Assembly: GCF_021404405.1 (NCBI RefSeq)
Contig: NZ_JABFTV010000015.1
Location: 1-64,000, forward strand
Length of the DNA: 64,000 bases
Reading direction: 5' to 3'
Source: Billgrantia aerodenitrificans
GTDB lineage: Bacteria > Pseudomonadota > Gammaproteobacteria > Pseudomonadales > Halomonadaceae
The position numbers and the translations under genes are program-made. Shown in pieces: positions 10,549-19,366 of this stretch; the first letter of the stretch is position 1; each line of letters begins with the position of its first letter. The notes beneath the pieces are model-generated. The model was given only the letters and a program-made list of their open reading frames with translations, did not search any database and had not been told where the DNA came from.

Positions 10549-11195
10549 GCCAGCAACTCCAGCAGCGCTGACCAGGCCGGCAGCCATGGCAGCAGCGCCA
10601 TGCCGGCCATGAGCATGGCCAGCGAGTTGCCCGGAGACTGAATGTCGAGAGGCTTGAGCGCCGTGCCGAAGGAACGCTTGATGCGCGCCCCGGTGAGATC
10701 GACGCTGTAGATTTCATCCAGTGCCAGATGGATGACGAAACCGAGGCAGACGGCAACACCGTGCACCCAAGCCAACCGGGCAGGCTGAACGAACAGCTGG
10801 TAACTCACCGCTGCCGCCGCCAGCCCGCACAGAGCGGCGGCCAGCAGCGAATGCCAGATGCCCCGGTGCACGGTGAAGCGACTGAATACGCCACCGGCAA
10901 CGTAGCGCACCGTGAGATAGAGCAGACCGCACACCACCAGCAAGTAGCCCGGGGCCAGATGCCCCTGCAACAGCAGCGCTCCCAGCACCACGCTGGGCAC
11001 CGCCAGTAGATTGAAGATAAGGCGAATCGCCTTGGAACTGTCGGCATCGATGTCGGGCAGGATGCCCCCGAAGGTCACCAGCCCGAACACGACCCCGCCC
11101 TGCCACAGCTCCCACAGCCCTACCTGCCAACCGCCATGGGCCAGTACGGCGCCGCCGGCGGCGGCCACGCCAAGATGGGTGCGGAAATCGGCCAT
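10524..11195 (-). CDS. YdjM-family membrane-bound metal-dependent hydrolase
   Basis: The 223-residue integral membrane protein has the LexA-regulated/YdjM-type (DUF457) signature: MADFRTHLGVAAAGG at the start, GGILPDIDADSS near residue 45, and HRGIWHS near 110. These His and Asp residues are thought to bind metal. Five or six hydrophobic helices are visible. The biochemical role of the family is unknown. Its 3' end overlaps the 3' end of dctD by 25 nt on the opposite strand. Confidence 0.8.
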
Positions 11196-11283
11196 GCCGG
11201 GACAAGCCCTCTACTGGATAAAAAGCCAGATTATCGCTTGTCGACGCAACCGAAGACAATGCCCGACAGAGCGCCGGCTTGTC

Positions 11284-11874
11284 TCAGTGCAGCGTGCTCC
11301 ATCCCAGAGAGAGGGAGAAACCGGCCAGTACCAGAGCGGCACCGCGCTGAATGACGAAGGGCGATAGCCACCTCAAGCGACCGCCGGCCACGGCAGTGCC
11401 GAACGCGATCCAGAGCGCGGCTATCGGTATCAGCAGCAGGCTGAAGAGCAGCGCAGGCAGCACGAATTCGACGGGCCCGCGGAAAGCGCTTTGAGGGAAG
11501 ATCGCTGCGGCGAACAGCAACGCCTTGGGGTTGAGCAGCGTGGCCAGGAACAGCCCCGAGTGGCTCACCACGACCCTGGCAGCCACCTCCAAGTCAGTGG
11601 CACTGCGCCACATGCGCAACGCCAGGTAAGCGATATAGAGCGCACTGGCGATGCGCAGTGTCACCGACAGCCACTCCCACCGCTCCCCCAGGCTGCCCAG
11701 CACGCTGCCCCAGAGGGCGATCGCCAACAGGTAGCCGGCCAATTCGGCAGGAATCAGGCTCACCGATGCACGCATGCCGCGCTGACTGCCCGAGGCCGCC
11801 AGCAGGGTATTGGTGGGCCCGGGTGTGATCAGCAGGCCGATGACCGCCGCCATGAACCCCAAGGTTTCCGTCAT
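11284..11874 (-). CDS. LysE/RhtB-family amino acid exporter
   Basis: This 196-residue protein has about six membrane helices. The LysE/RhtB signature GLLITPGPTNTLLAASGSQR sits in the first helix region, and NPKALLFAAAIFPQ near residue 113. It is expected to export small amino acids or homoserine-type compounds across the inner membrane; the substrate cannot be assigned. Its start overlaps the stop of the upstream gamma carbonic anhydrase gene by 4 nt (ATGA), so the two are probably co-transcribed. Confidence 0.85.
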   Translation of the reverse strand: MTETLGFMAAVIGLLITPGPTNTLLAASGSQRGMRASVSLIPAELAGYLLAIALWGSVLGSLGERWEWLSVTLRIASALYIAYLALRMWRSATDLEVAARVVVSHSGLFLATLLNPKALLFAAAIFPQSAFRGPVEFVLPALLFSLLLIPIAALWIAFGTAVAGGRLRWLSPFVIQRGAALVLAGFSLSLGWSTLH

Positions 11875-12431
11875 GTGGCAGTCGTTCCTGCTTCAGCCAG
11901 GTACTGATCCTTGAGCTTGACGTAGTTGCCGGCGGTATAGGGAAAGAACTGCCGCTCGCTCTCCTTCAGCGGACGCAACGCCTTGGCCGGGTTACCGGCG
12001 TAGACATGACCGCTCTCGAGGCGCTTGCCCGGGGTCACCACGGCACCGGCGGCGATGATCACCTCGTCTTCGACCACGGCGCCGTCCATCACGATGGCCC
12101 CCATGCCCACCAGGATGCGATTGCCCAGCGTGCAGCCGTGCAGGATCGCCTTGTGACCGATGGTGACGTCGTCGCCGATGGTGAGCGGGAATCCGCCCGG
12201 GTTGAAATCGCTGGCGTGGGTGATGTGCAGCACGCTGCCATCCTGCACGCTGGTACGCGCGCCGATGCGAATACGGTGCATGTCGCCACGGATCACCGCC
12301 ATGGGCCACACCGAGCAGTCGTCGCCCAGCACCACGTCACCCAGCACCACGCAGGCCGGATCCACGTAGACCCGCGCGCCCAGAGTGGGGCGCTTGCCCT
12401 GCCAGCTGCGCAGGGGATCGTTGACGCTCAT
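11871..12431 (-). CDS. yrdA: Gamma-class carbonic anhydrase-like protein (YrdA/PaaY)
   Basis: The 186-residue protein is a left-handed beta-helix hexapeptide-repeat protein. Putative Zn ligands are visible: His in the VLHITH stretch and two His in TIGHKAILHGC, at the usual spacing for YrdA and gamma-CA proteins. RxD-type residues occur in AVIRGDMHRIRIG. Length is typical (about 175-185). Activity as a carbonic anhydrase varies in the family and is not certain here. It overlaps the downstream exporter gene. Confidence 0.85.
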   Translation of the reverse strand: MSVNDPLRSWQGKRPTLGARVYVDPACVVLGDVVLGDDCSVWPMAVIRGDMHRIRIGARTSVQDGSVLHITHASDFNPGGFPLTIGDDVTIGHKAILHGCTLGNRILVGMGAIVMDGAVVEDEVIIAAGAVVTPGKRLESGHVYAGNPAKALRPLKESERQFFPYTAGNYVKLKDQYLAEAGTTAT

Positions 12432-12473
12432 GCAAACCTCCAGCCCGGCTTATGCGCCGGTCACATCGAATGG

Positions 12474-13814
12474 TTACAGCAGCCCGGCCGCCAGTACCAC
12501 GACCGTCAGGGGAATCGAGATCCAGCGTAACACCGTTAGCCACAATACAAAGCTGGGCGCAGTCACACCAAGCGCCGCCTGTGCATCGCCTCGCGGCATC
12601 ACCCAGGCGGCAAAGATGGCGATCAGCAGCCCACCCACCGGCAGGAAGATCTCGGTGGGAATGGTGGTCATCAGGTCGAAGGCGTTCATCCCGAACAGCG
12701 GCCGCCATTCGGCCAGGGCGGAGAACGACAGCACCGACAGCAGACCAAGCAGCCACACGGCGATGCCGACCGCCGCAGTGGCCTTGCCACGACCGAACCC
12801 CAGCCCCTGCAGCGTGGCCACCATCGGCTCGGCCAGATTGATCGACGAGGTCCAGGTCGCCAGCAACAGCAGCAGGAAGAACACGCTGAGCCACAGCGCC
12901 CCCCAGGGCAGCTCGGCAAAGGCAATAGGCAGGGTGACGAACATCAGGCCGGGCCCCTCGCCGGGGTCCAATCCCTGAGAGAATACCACCGAGAAGATGG
13001 CGATACCGGCCAGCAGCGCCACGCTCACGTCCAGCACCGCCACGGCAGCGGCGGCGCGCGGTAGGCTCTGGCGCTCCGGCATGTAGGCGCCATATGCCAT
13101 CAGCGCGCAGGCCCCCACCGCCAGGGTGAAGAAGGCATGACCCATGGCATGCAGCACCACCAGTGGTGTGATAGCCGAGAAGTCCGGCATGAACAGCCAT
13201 GCCAGCGCCGGGCCGAAACCGTCGGTGGTGGCGGCATAGAGCGCCAACAGCACCAGCAGCAGATACAGCAGCGGCATCAGCAGGTTGTTGAGCCGCTCCA
13301 GCCCCTTGGCCACGCCGGCCGCCACCACGGTCATGGTCATGAACAGGAACAGCGTGTGATTGAAGGTCATGCGCAGCGGGTCGGCGAGGAAGGCCTCGAA
13401 GCCGGCGCCGACCTCGGCCGCACTCAGCCCCACGAAACCGCCGTTCACCGCAGTGACGAAGAACTCGATGGACCAGCCCGACACCACCGAGTAGAACGAC
13501 AGGATGCAAAAGACGGTAAAGGCACCGAACAACCCCAGCAGCCGCCAGTGAGGGCTGGCTCCGGCCTGCCCGGCCAGATAACCCAGCGCCTGCATCGGCG
13601 CGCGCCGGCCGGCCCGGCCGATCATGATCTCGGCCATCATCACGGGTAACCCCAGCAGCAGCACGAAGGCGATGTAGAGCACCAGGAAGGCAGCCCCACC
13701 GTTTTCGCCGGTGATGTAGGGAAAACGCCAGATGTTGCCCAGGCCCACGGCTGCGCCGGTCACCGCCAGGATGAAGGCGCGCCGCGTGCTCCAGCGCTCC
13801 AGGGTTGCATTCAT
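12474..13814 (-). CDS. Sodium-dependent transporter, NSS (SNF) family
   Basis: The 446-residue protein is a Na+-coupled symporter of the neurotransmitter:sodium symporter family, with 11-12 membrane helices. The first-helix signature AAVGLGNIWRFPYITGENGG starts near residue 18, and the helix-6 region includes GHAFFTLAVGACALMAYGAY. The substrate is likely an amino acid but cannot be specified. The ATG at 13814 is preferred because it places the family N-terminus (MNATLERWSTRRAF) correctly; a 32-codon upstream extension has no matching residues. The gene is divergent from prlC. Confidence 0.85.
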   Translation of the reverse strand: MNATLERWSTRRAFILAVTGAAVGLGNIWRFPYITGENGGAAFLVLYIAFVLLLGLPVMMAEIMIGRAGRRAPMQALGYLAGQAGASPHWRLLGLFGAFTVFCILSFYSVVSGWSIEFFVTAVNGGFVGLSAAEVGAGFEAFLADPLRMTFNHTLFLFMTMTVVAAGVAKGLERLNNLLMPLLYLLLVLLALYAATTDGFGPALAWLFMPDFSAITPLVVLHAMGHAFFTLAVGACALMAYGAYMPERQSLPRAAAAVAVLDVSVALLAGIAIFSVVFSQGLDPGEGPGLMFVTLPIAFAELPWGALWLSVFFLLLLLATWTSSINLAEPMVATLQGLGFGRGKATAAVGIAVWLLGLLSVLSFSALAEWRPLFGMNAFDLMTTIPTEIFLPVGGLLIAIFAAWVMPRGDAQAALGVTAPSFVLWLTVLRWISIPLTVVVLAAGLL

Positions 13815-13929
13815 GCCGTTGCCTCGACTTTCGTGGAGGCGCAAGCCTATCAGGCCGACACTCCGCGACCAATCCCCGGCGGGATTGAAACCCGTGACAC
13901 CTGGCCGCATCTAATCGCTATTCTGCTCC

Positions 13930-13960
13930 CATATCCACTACGCTCTCATATCCACTACGC
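13930..13960. repeat. Two 14-bp direct repeats between the NSS gene and prlC
   Basis: CATATCCACTACGC occurs at 13930-13943 and again at 13947-13960, 17 bp apart start to start. They lie just upstream of the prlC ribosome binding site in a divergent intergenic region. The spacing of under two helical turns could suit a regulator, but this may be a simple slippage duplication. Confidence 0.7.
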
Positions 13961-13971
13961 CCGAGGTGCGC

Positions 13972-16023
13972 ATGTCCCACAACCCCCTGCTTGAATCCCA
14001 CGAGCTGCCCCCTTTCGCCGAGATCAAGCCGGAGCACGTGGTACCGGCCATCGACAAGCTGCTGGCCGACAGTCGCGCCGACATCGAGGCGCTGGTCGAA
14101 CGCGCCGAGCAGGAGACGCCCAGTTGGGACAGCCTGGCCGCACCGCTCGAGGCACTCAACGACCGGCTGTCGCGGGCCTGGTCGCCGGTAAAGCACCTCA
14201 ACGGCACCATGAACTCGCCGGCCCTGCGCGAGGCCCATCAGGCCTGTCTGGGCAAGCTTTCGGATTACAGCACCTGGCTGGGCCAGCACGAGGGGCTGTT
14301 CCGTGCCTGGCAGGCCCTCAAGGAGGGGCCCGCCTGGGCCGAGCTGGACGAGGCGCAGCGCCGCAGCGTCGACAATGCCCTGCGCGACTTCCGCCTTGCC
14401 GGTGTCGATCTGCCGCCGGCCCAGCAGCAGCGCTACGGCAAAATCACATCGCGCCTGTCGGAGCTTTCCAACACTTTCTCCAACCAGCTGCTCGACGCCA
14501 CTCAGGCCTGGCACAAGGACATCGACGATGCAGCCAGGCTGGTCGGCCTGCCCGAGAGCGGCCTGGCGACGCTTGCCGCCAACGCCGAGGCCAAGGGGGC
14601 GAAGGGCTATCGCATCACCCTCGACTTTCCAAGCTTCTATCCGGTGCTGACCTTCGCCGACGACCGCGAGCTGCGCCGTGAGGTGTACACCGCCTTCGTT
14701 ACCCGCGCTTCGGACCAGGGCCCCAACGCCGGCGAGTACGACAACGCCCCGATCATCGAGGAGACGCTGCGCCTGCGCCGTGAACTGGCCGAGCTGCTGG
14801 GTTTCGCCAGCTACGCCGACTATTCGCTGGCCACCAAGATGGCCGAATCGCCACGCCAGGTGCTCGATTTCCTGGAGGATCTGGCCCGCCGAGCGGTGCC
14901 CCAGGCACGGGAGGAGTTCGCCGAACTCGAAGCCTACGCCCGCGATACCCTGGGCCTGACCGAGCTCGCTCCCTGGGACATCGGCTACGTCAGCGAGAAG
15001 CTGCGCGAAGCGCGCCATGCCATCTCCCAGGAGCAGCTGCGCCCCTACTTTCCCGCCCCCCGGGTCGTGGATGGGCTGTTCCAGGTGGTGGAACGGCTCT
15101 ACGGCGTCACCGTCGAGGAAGACTTGCAAGCCCCCCGCTACCACCCCGAGGTGCACTATTTCCGCATTCTCGAGCAGGGCGAGCCGATTGCCGGCTTCTA
15201 TCTCGACCTCTACGCCCGCGAGGGCAAGCGCGGCGGCGCCTGGATGGACGAGTGCCGGGTGCGCCGCTGCCGGGAAGATGGCGGACTGCAACTGCCCGTC
15301 GCCTACCTGACCTGCAACTTCACCCGCCCGGTGGGCGACCGGCCGGCCCTGCTCACCCATGACGAGGTCACCACCCTGTTCCATGAATTCGGCCATGGCC
15401 TCCACCACATGCTGACCCGGCAGACGGTGGCCGACGTTTCCGGCATCAACGGCGTGGCGTGGGATGCGGTGGAACTGCCCAGCCAGTTCATGGAGAACTA
15501 CTGCTGGGAACGTGAAGGGCTCGATCTGATTGCCGGTCATGTCGACAGCGGCGAGGCACTGCCCGCCGAACTGCTGGAGCGCCTGCAGGCGGCCAAGAAC
15601 TTCCAGTCGGCGATGGGTCTGGTGCGCCAGCTCGAATTCTCGCTGTTCGATCTGCGCCTCCATCATGAGCTGACCGCCCCTACGGCAGCCGAGGTGCAGG
15701 CGCTGCTCGACGAAGTGCGCAACGCCGTGTCGGTTGTGCCCAAGGCCGACTTCAACCGCTTCCAGAACGGCTTCAGCCATATCTTCGCCGGCGGCTATGC
15801 GGCGGGATACTACAGCTACAAATGGGCCGAAGTGCTCTCTGCCGACGCCTGGAGCGCCTTCGAGGAGGCCGGCATCTTCGATGCCGAGACCGGCCAGCGC
15901 TTCCGCAGCGAAATCCTCGAACAGGGTGGCGCTCGCGACGCCGCGGCGCTGTTCCGCGCCTTCCGCGGTCGCGAGCCCAGCGTCGAGCCACTGCTGCGTC
16001 ACAGCGGCATTCGCGCCGCCTGA
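13972..16023 (+). CDS. prlC: Oligopeptidase A (M3 family zinc metallopeptidase)
   Basis: The 683-residue cytoplasmic peptidase degrades short peptides, including cleaved signal peptides. The M3 active-site motif FHEFGHGLHHML is near residue 470, with the third zinc-ligand Glu in the following helical region (DAVELPSQFMENY). Length matches PrlC (about 680). ATG 13972 is chosen because GAGG lies 5 nt upstream; a GTG two codons earlier overlaps that ribosome binding site. The yheV gene follows 75 nt downstream, an arrangement also known in Pseudomonas. Confidence 0.95.
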   Translation: MSHNPLLESHELPPFAEIKPEHVVPAIDKLLADSRADIEALVERAEQETPSWDSLAAPLEALNDRLSRAWSPVKHLNGTMNSPALREAHQACLGKLSDYSTWLGQHEGLFRAWQALKEGPAWAELDEAQRRSVDNALRDFRLAGVDLPPAQQQRYGKITSRLSELSNTFSNQLLDATQAWHKDIDDAARLVGLPESGLATLAANAEAKGAKGYRITLDFPSFYPVLTFADDRELRREVYTAFVTRASDQGPNAGEYDNAPIIEETLRLRRELAELLGFASYADYSLATKMAESPRQVLDFLEDLARRAVPQAREEFAELEAYARDTLGLTELAPWDIGYVSEKLREARHAISQEQLRPYFPAPRVVDGLFQVVERLYGVTVEEDLQAPRYHPEVHYFRILEQGEPIAGFYLDLYAREGKRGGAWMDECRVRRCREDGGLQLPVAYLTCNFTRPVGDRPALLTHDEVTTLFHEFGHGLHHMLTRQTVADVSGINGVAWDAVELPSQFMENYCWEREGLDLIAGHVDSGEALPAELLERLQAAKNFQSAMGLVRQLEFSLFDLRLHHELTAPTAAEVQALLDEVRNAVSVVPKADFNRFQNGFSHIFAGGYAAGYYSYKWAEVLSADAWSAFEEAGIFDAETGQRFRSEILEQGGARDAAALFRAFRGREPSVEPLLRHSGIRAA

Positions 16024-16098
16024 CAGCGCAGGCACGGCACGCTATCGTAGCCACACCGCCGCCGGCGCTGCCGGCGGCTCTTTGCTCATGGAGGCAAC

Positions 16099-16344
16099 AT
16101 GGCCGTTCAGAAACGCTTCATCGCCGGCGCCGTCTGCCCCCGCTGTGCCGAGATGGACAAGATCCGCACCTGGGAGCAGAGCGGCGTGCGCTATCGCGAC
16201 TGCGTCAACTGCGATTTCTTCGAACAGGCGCCCATCGAAGAAGAGACGGCGGCCGAGCTCGAGACCCGCGTCAATCGCGAGCGTGAGGAGCAGCGCCGCA
16301 ATACCATCCAGACGGTGAGAATTCTCGACCCCGGGAGACGTTGA
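16099..16344 (+). CDS. yheV: YheV-family zinc ribbon protein
   Basis: This 81-residue protein has a zinc-ribbon-like Cys arrangement, CPRC near residue 13 and CVNC near 35, followed by a charged C-terminal helix. It matches the YheV family of unknown function that often sits next to prlC. The stop TGA overlaps a TTG of the next gene region, so translational coupling with the Na/Pi cotransporter is likely. Confidence 0.85.
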   Translation: MAVQKRFIAGAVCPRCAEMDKIRTWEQSGVRYRDCVNCDFFEQAPIEEETAAELETRVNREREEQRRNTIQTVRILDPGRR

Positions 16345-16346
16345 GC

Positions 16347-18098
16347 GTGGCGGAGGCGACCGACGCCGCCGGGTCGCGGTCGAGCAGTCGGCGACGCCTG
16401 GAGTTGCTCGGTCTGGCAGCCGCCGGCGCGCTGCTGCTGTCACGCCCCGACCTCGCCACGCTGGCCGCCGGTCTGGGGCTGTTCCTGTGGGGCATGAGCC
16501 TTCTGGAAGAGGCCATCAAATGGCTCTCCGGTGGCACTCTCGACCGCTGGCTGTACGCCGCCACGCGCCACCCCGGGCGTGCCATTGGCGTCGGCGCCCT
16601 GGCCACCGCCCTGGTCCAGTCCAGTTCGCTCATCACCCTGCTGGCGATGTCCTTCGTCAGCGCCGGCCTGGTCGCCCTGCCCGGCGCCATCGCTCTGCTG
16701 TTCGGCGCCAACCTCGGAACGACCACCGGGGCCTGGCTGATCGCCACGTTCGGCCTGCGCTTCGACCTGGCCCACTATGCCATGCCGCTGCTCGCCCTCG
16801 GCCTGCTCGGCCGTTACCGCCTCAGCGGCCCGCTGGCCGGTATCGCCGGGTTGCTGCTGGGCATCGGCCTGCTGTTCCTCGGTATCGACTTCATGAAGCT
16901 CGGCTTCGAGGCCTGGCAGGATGGCCTGCGGCTGGACGGCCTGGCCGGCGACCGGCTGTGGCACTGGCCGCTGTTCGTGGCAATCGGCATCGTCGCCACC
17001 GTGGTCATGCAGTCGAGCCATGCGACGCTGCTGCTCACCCTGACGGCCCTGGCCTCGGGGCAACTGCCCTACCTGCCGGCACTGGCCATCGCCATCGGCG
17101 CCAACATCGGTACCACGGTCACCGCCGTGCTGGGCGCGCTTTCCGCCGGCGTCGCGGCACGCCGTCTGGCCGGTGCGCATGTAATCTTCAATCTGGTCAC
17201 CGCCGCGGTCGCCCTGGTGCTGCTGGTACCACTGGCCTGGCTGGTGGATGTCCTTGCCGAACTGGTGGGACTGGCGGAAACGGCCTGGCCGCTCAAGCTG
17301 GCCCTGTTCCACACTCTATTCAACCTGCTCGGCATCGTGCTGATGCTGCCCTGGATCCCGCAGTTGGCCAGCCTGCTCGAGCGCCGTTTTCCCGAGCCCG
17401 CCCGACTGCCGCCGTCGCAGGCACGCTACCTCGACAGCTCCGCCCTCAATCATGCGGATACCGCCGCTGCCGCCATGGAGCAGGAGTGTCGGCGCCTCGA
17501 CCGGCGTGCCTACCATCTGCTGTGCAGCGCCATCCTGCTGCCCAGTGCCGAGGTGATCGGCCACCCACCGCAGCGCCAAGCGGTGGCGGCCCGCATCGAC
17601 CCCGACGCCTGGCCAGGCATCGATGCCCGCTATCAGGAGCGAATCAAACCGCTGCTCACCGAGATTCTGGAATTCCAGGCACGCCTCGACGTACCGCTGA
17701 CAGACGCTCAGCAGGCGAGGCTGGACGAGCTGCAGGAACGTTCGCTGCGCATGGTGGAAGCAGTACGCCTCGGCGAGGTGCTGCAGCGTAGCCTTCTGCG
17801 CCATGCCGCGCCGGCCAGCCCGCTGCGTGAAGCCCACGACGATCTGCGCCTGGCCATTGCCACCGGCCTCAACCGGCTCGCCGAGGAGAAGGAGGCCGCC
17901 ACCATCGCCGCGCCCGTCGAAGAAGTGCGCCGTCACTGGCAGCATGAGCTGGCCAAGCGGTTGCGGGAACATCGCCTCGATCCATGGCTCGCCTCGTCGT
18001 TGATGAACGACCTGCACCAGGCTGGCCGACTGATCGCAACGCTCACCGAAACGTTCTGCGCCACCCAGCGTGCGGATATCCACACACATATTACGTAA
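16347..18098 (+). CDS. Na/Pi-cotransporter family protein with PhoU-like C-terminus
   Basis: The 583-residue protein has an N-terminal membrane domain with two Na/Pi-cotransporter repeats: TALVQSSSLITLLAMSF with FGANLGTTTGAWL, and TVVMQSSHATLLLTLTALAS with IGANIGTTVTAVL. The QSSS motifs are diagnostic. From about residue 365 on it is a soluble helical PhoU-like domain. It probably moves phosphate with sodium or regulates phosphate balance. The GTG at 16347 is preferred because GGGAGA lies 8 nt upstream; a TTG at 16341 would overlap the yheV stop and is too close to that site. Confidence 0.85.
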   Translation: MAEATDAAGSRSSSRRRLELLGLAAAGALLLSRPDLATLAAGLGLFLWGMSLLEEAIKWLSGGTLDRWLYAATRHPGRAIGVGALATALVQSSSLITLLAMSFVSAGLVALPGAIALLFGANLGTTTGAWLIATFGLRFDLAHYAMPLLALGLLGRYRLSGPLAGIAGLLLGIGLLFLGIDFMKLGFEAWQDGLRLDGLAGDRLWHWPLFVAIGIVATVVMQSSHATLLLTLTALASGQLPYLPALAIAIGANIGTTVTAVLGALSAGVAARRLAGAHVIFNLVTAAVALVLLVPLAWLVDVLAELVGLAETAWPLKLALFHTLFNLLGIVLMLPWIPQLASLLERRFPEPARLPPSQARYLDSSALNHADTAAAAMEQECRRLDRRAYHLLCSAILLPSAEVIGHPPQRQAVAARIDPDAWPGIDARYQERIKPLLTEILEFQARLDVPLTDAQQARLDELQERSLRMVEAVRLGEVLQRSLLRHAAPASPLREAHDDLRLAIATGLNRLAEEKEAATIAAPVEEVRRHWQHELAKRLREHRLDPWLASSLMNDLHQAGRLIATLTETFCATQRADIHTHIT

Positions 18099-18136
18099 CT
18101 AGTGCGAAATCCCAGCCAGATCTCATTTTCTCCATC

Positions 18137-18182
18137 TCGACTTTCGTCGAATGCAAAAAAAGTAATGTCTTGTTTTTACAAG
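18137..18182. promoter_or_regulatory. Two short inverted repeats upstream of the TAXI promoter (candidate activator sites)
   Basis: TCGAC-TTTC-GTCGA occupies 18137-18150 and CTTGT-TTTT-ACAAG occupies 18169-18182. Both are perfect 5+4+5 repeats, centred about 78 and 46 nt upstream of the predicted sigma-54 transcription start near 18222. They could be enhancer sites for a DctD-like activator, but they are short and may be chance. Confidence 0.3.
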
Positions 18183-18195
18183 CACTACCCCTGCA

Positions 18196-18210
18196 TGGCG
18201 CAGCAATTGC
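18196..18210 (+). promoter_or_regulatory. Putative sigma-54 promoter of the TAXI TRAP operon
   Basis: TGGCGC (18196-18201), a 5-nt spacer, then TTGC (18207-18210). This matches the -24/-12 consensus TGGCAC-N5-TTGC with a single change and keeps the invariant GG and GC at the correct spacing. Predicted start near 18222 gives a leader of about 75 nt before the binding-protein ATG at 18297. Confidence 0.6.
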
Positions 18211-18296
18211 CTATACTCATGTGCGTTACAACGTATTTCATAAGGACCCACTTCAGGTGGGCTCCAATAACGACAAAGGCAAATCGGAGTACTCCA

Positions 18297-19280
18297 ATGC
18301 GCTATACCGCCTCCAAACTGATCGCCACCTCCGTGCTCGGTGCGGCTCTGGTCGCCGCCGGCGCCCAGGCCGACGACCGCAGCGACTGGCCCCGTAGCCT
18401 GACCGTGGGCACCGCCAGCCAGGGTGGCACCTACTACATCTACGGCTCCGGCTGGGCCAACATGGTCGGCGACGCCCTTGGCGTTTCCTTCGGCGCCGAA
18501 GTGACCGGCGGCCCCGTACAGAACGCCACTCTGGTACAAATGGGTGAGCACGACTTCGGCATGGTGACCATGGGTCCGGCCTACGAGGCGTGGACCGGCA
18601 ACAGCGAACTTGCCCCGGGCGTCGAGCACACCGACATTCGCGCCGTATTCCCGATGTACCAGACCACCCTGCAGATCGTTGCCATGTCCGGCTCGGGCAT
18701 CAGCTCCGTTGCCGACCTGGACGGCAAGACCGTGGGCGTCGGCCCGGCGGGCGGTACTTCGGACATGTACTATCCGCAGCTGTTCGAGAAGCTCGGCCTC
18801 AACGTCAGCACCCGCAACGGCGGTGCTGCCGACCAGGCAGGCCAGTTGCAGGACGGCCTGATCGACGCCTTCGCCTTCGCCGCGGGCGTGCCGATCTCAG
18901 CCTTCAACCAGCTCGAAGCCCAAGCCAACGTCAACATCTTCTCCTTCTCCGAGGAAGAGATGGAGCAGTTCCTGGGCGACTTCCCTGAGCTGAGCCCGGC
19001 CAGCATCCCGGCTTCCGTCTACAACAGCCTGGACGAAGACCTGCCGGCCGTTTCGATCTGGAACTTCGCCATCACCCATAAGGACATGCCGGAATCTCTG
19101 GTCTATGAAGTGACCAAGACCGTGATGGAAAACAACGACCGCATGGTCCAGATCCATGGTGCCGCCAGCGAGACGGTGGCCGAGAACTTCGAGTTCAACA
19201 CCTTCCTGCCCTGGCATCCGGGTGCCGTACGCTGGTTCGAAGAGAACGGCTACGAGATCCCGGAGGATCTGCGCGGTTGA
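18297..19280 (+). CDS. TAXI-family TRAP transporter solute-binding protein 1
   Basis: The 327-residue periplasmic binding protein begins with a signal peptide (about 1-25, ending GAQA before DDRSDWP). The TAXI-type fold follows (VGTASQGGTYYIYGSGWANM near the mature N-terminus, GVGPAGGTSDMYYPQLF near residue 150). It captures a carboxylate-type solute for the fused permease encoded next; the ligand is unknown, though glutamate, 2-oxoglutarate or related acids are bound by characterised members. ATG 18297 is supported by GGAG 7 nt upstream and by the signal peptide; a longer frame starting at 18102 lacks both. A hairpin with TTCG loop follows the stop. Confidence 0.9.
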   Translation: MRYTASKLIATSVLGAALVAAGAQADDRSDWPRSLTVGTASQGGTYYIYGSGWANMVGDALGVSFGAEVTGGPVQNATLVQMGEHDFGMVTMGPAYEAWTGNSELAPGVEHTDIRAVFPMYQTTLQIVAMSGSGISSVADLDGKTVGVGPAGGTSDMYYPQLFEKLGLNVSTRNGGAADQAGQLQDGLIDAFAFAAGVPISAFNQLEAQANVNIFSFSEEEMEQFLGDFPELSPASIPASVYNSLDEDLPAVSIWNFAITHKDMPESLVYEVTKTVMENNDRMVQIHGAASETVAENFEFNTFLPWHPGAVRWFEENGYEIPEDLRG

Positions 19281-19294
19281 TCTATACGCGCATC

Positions 19295-19318
19295 GACGCC
19301 GGCCTTCGGGCCGGCGTC
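19295..19318 (+). terminator. Intergenic hairpin between binding protein 1 and permease
   Basis: A 10-bp stem GACGCCGGCC/GGCCGGCGTC closes on a TTCG tetraloop, 14 nt after the stop codon. There is no T-run, so it more likely protects the upstream mRNA end or partly attenuates transcription. This would let the binding protein be made in excess over the permease. Confidence 0.55.
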
Positions 19319-19366
19319 AACGCCTTAGCCCTCTAAGGCAACTGTAACCCCTCAAGGCATCCCGGC

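Noticed and set aside
13918-16035. 705-codon open frame antisense to prlC
   Set aside because: Shadow of the prlC reading frame; no ribosome binding site and no recognisable residues.
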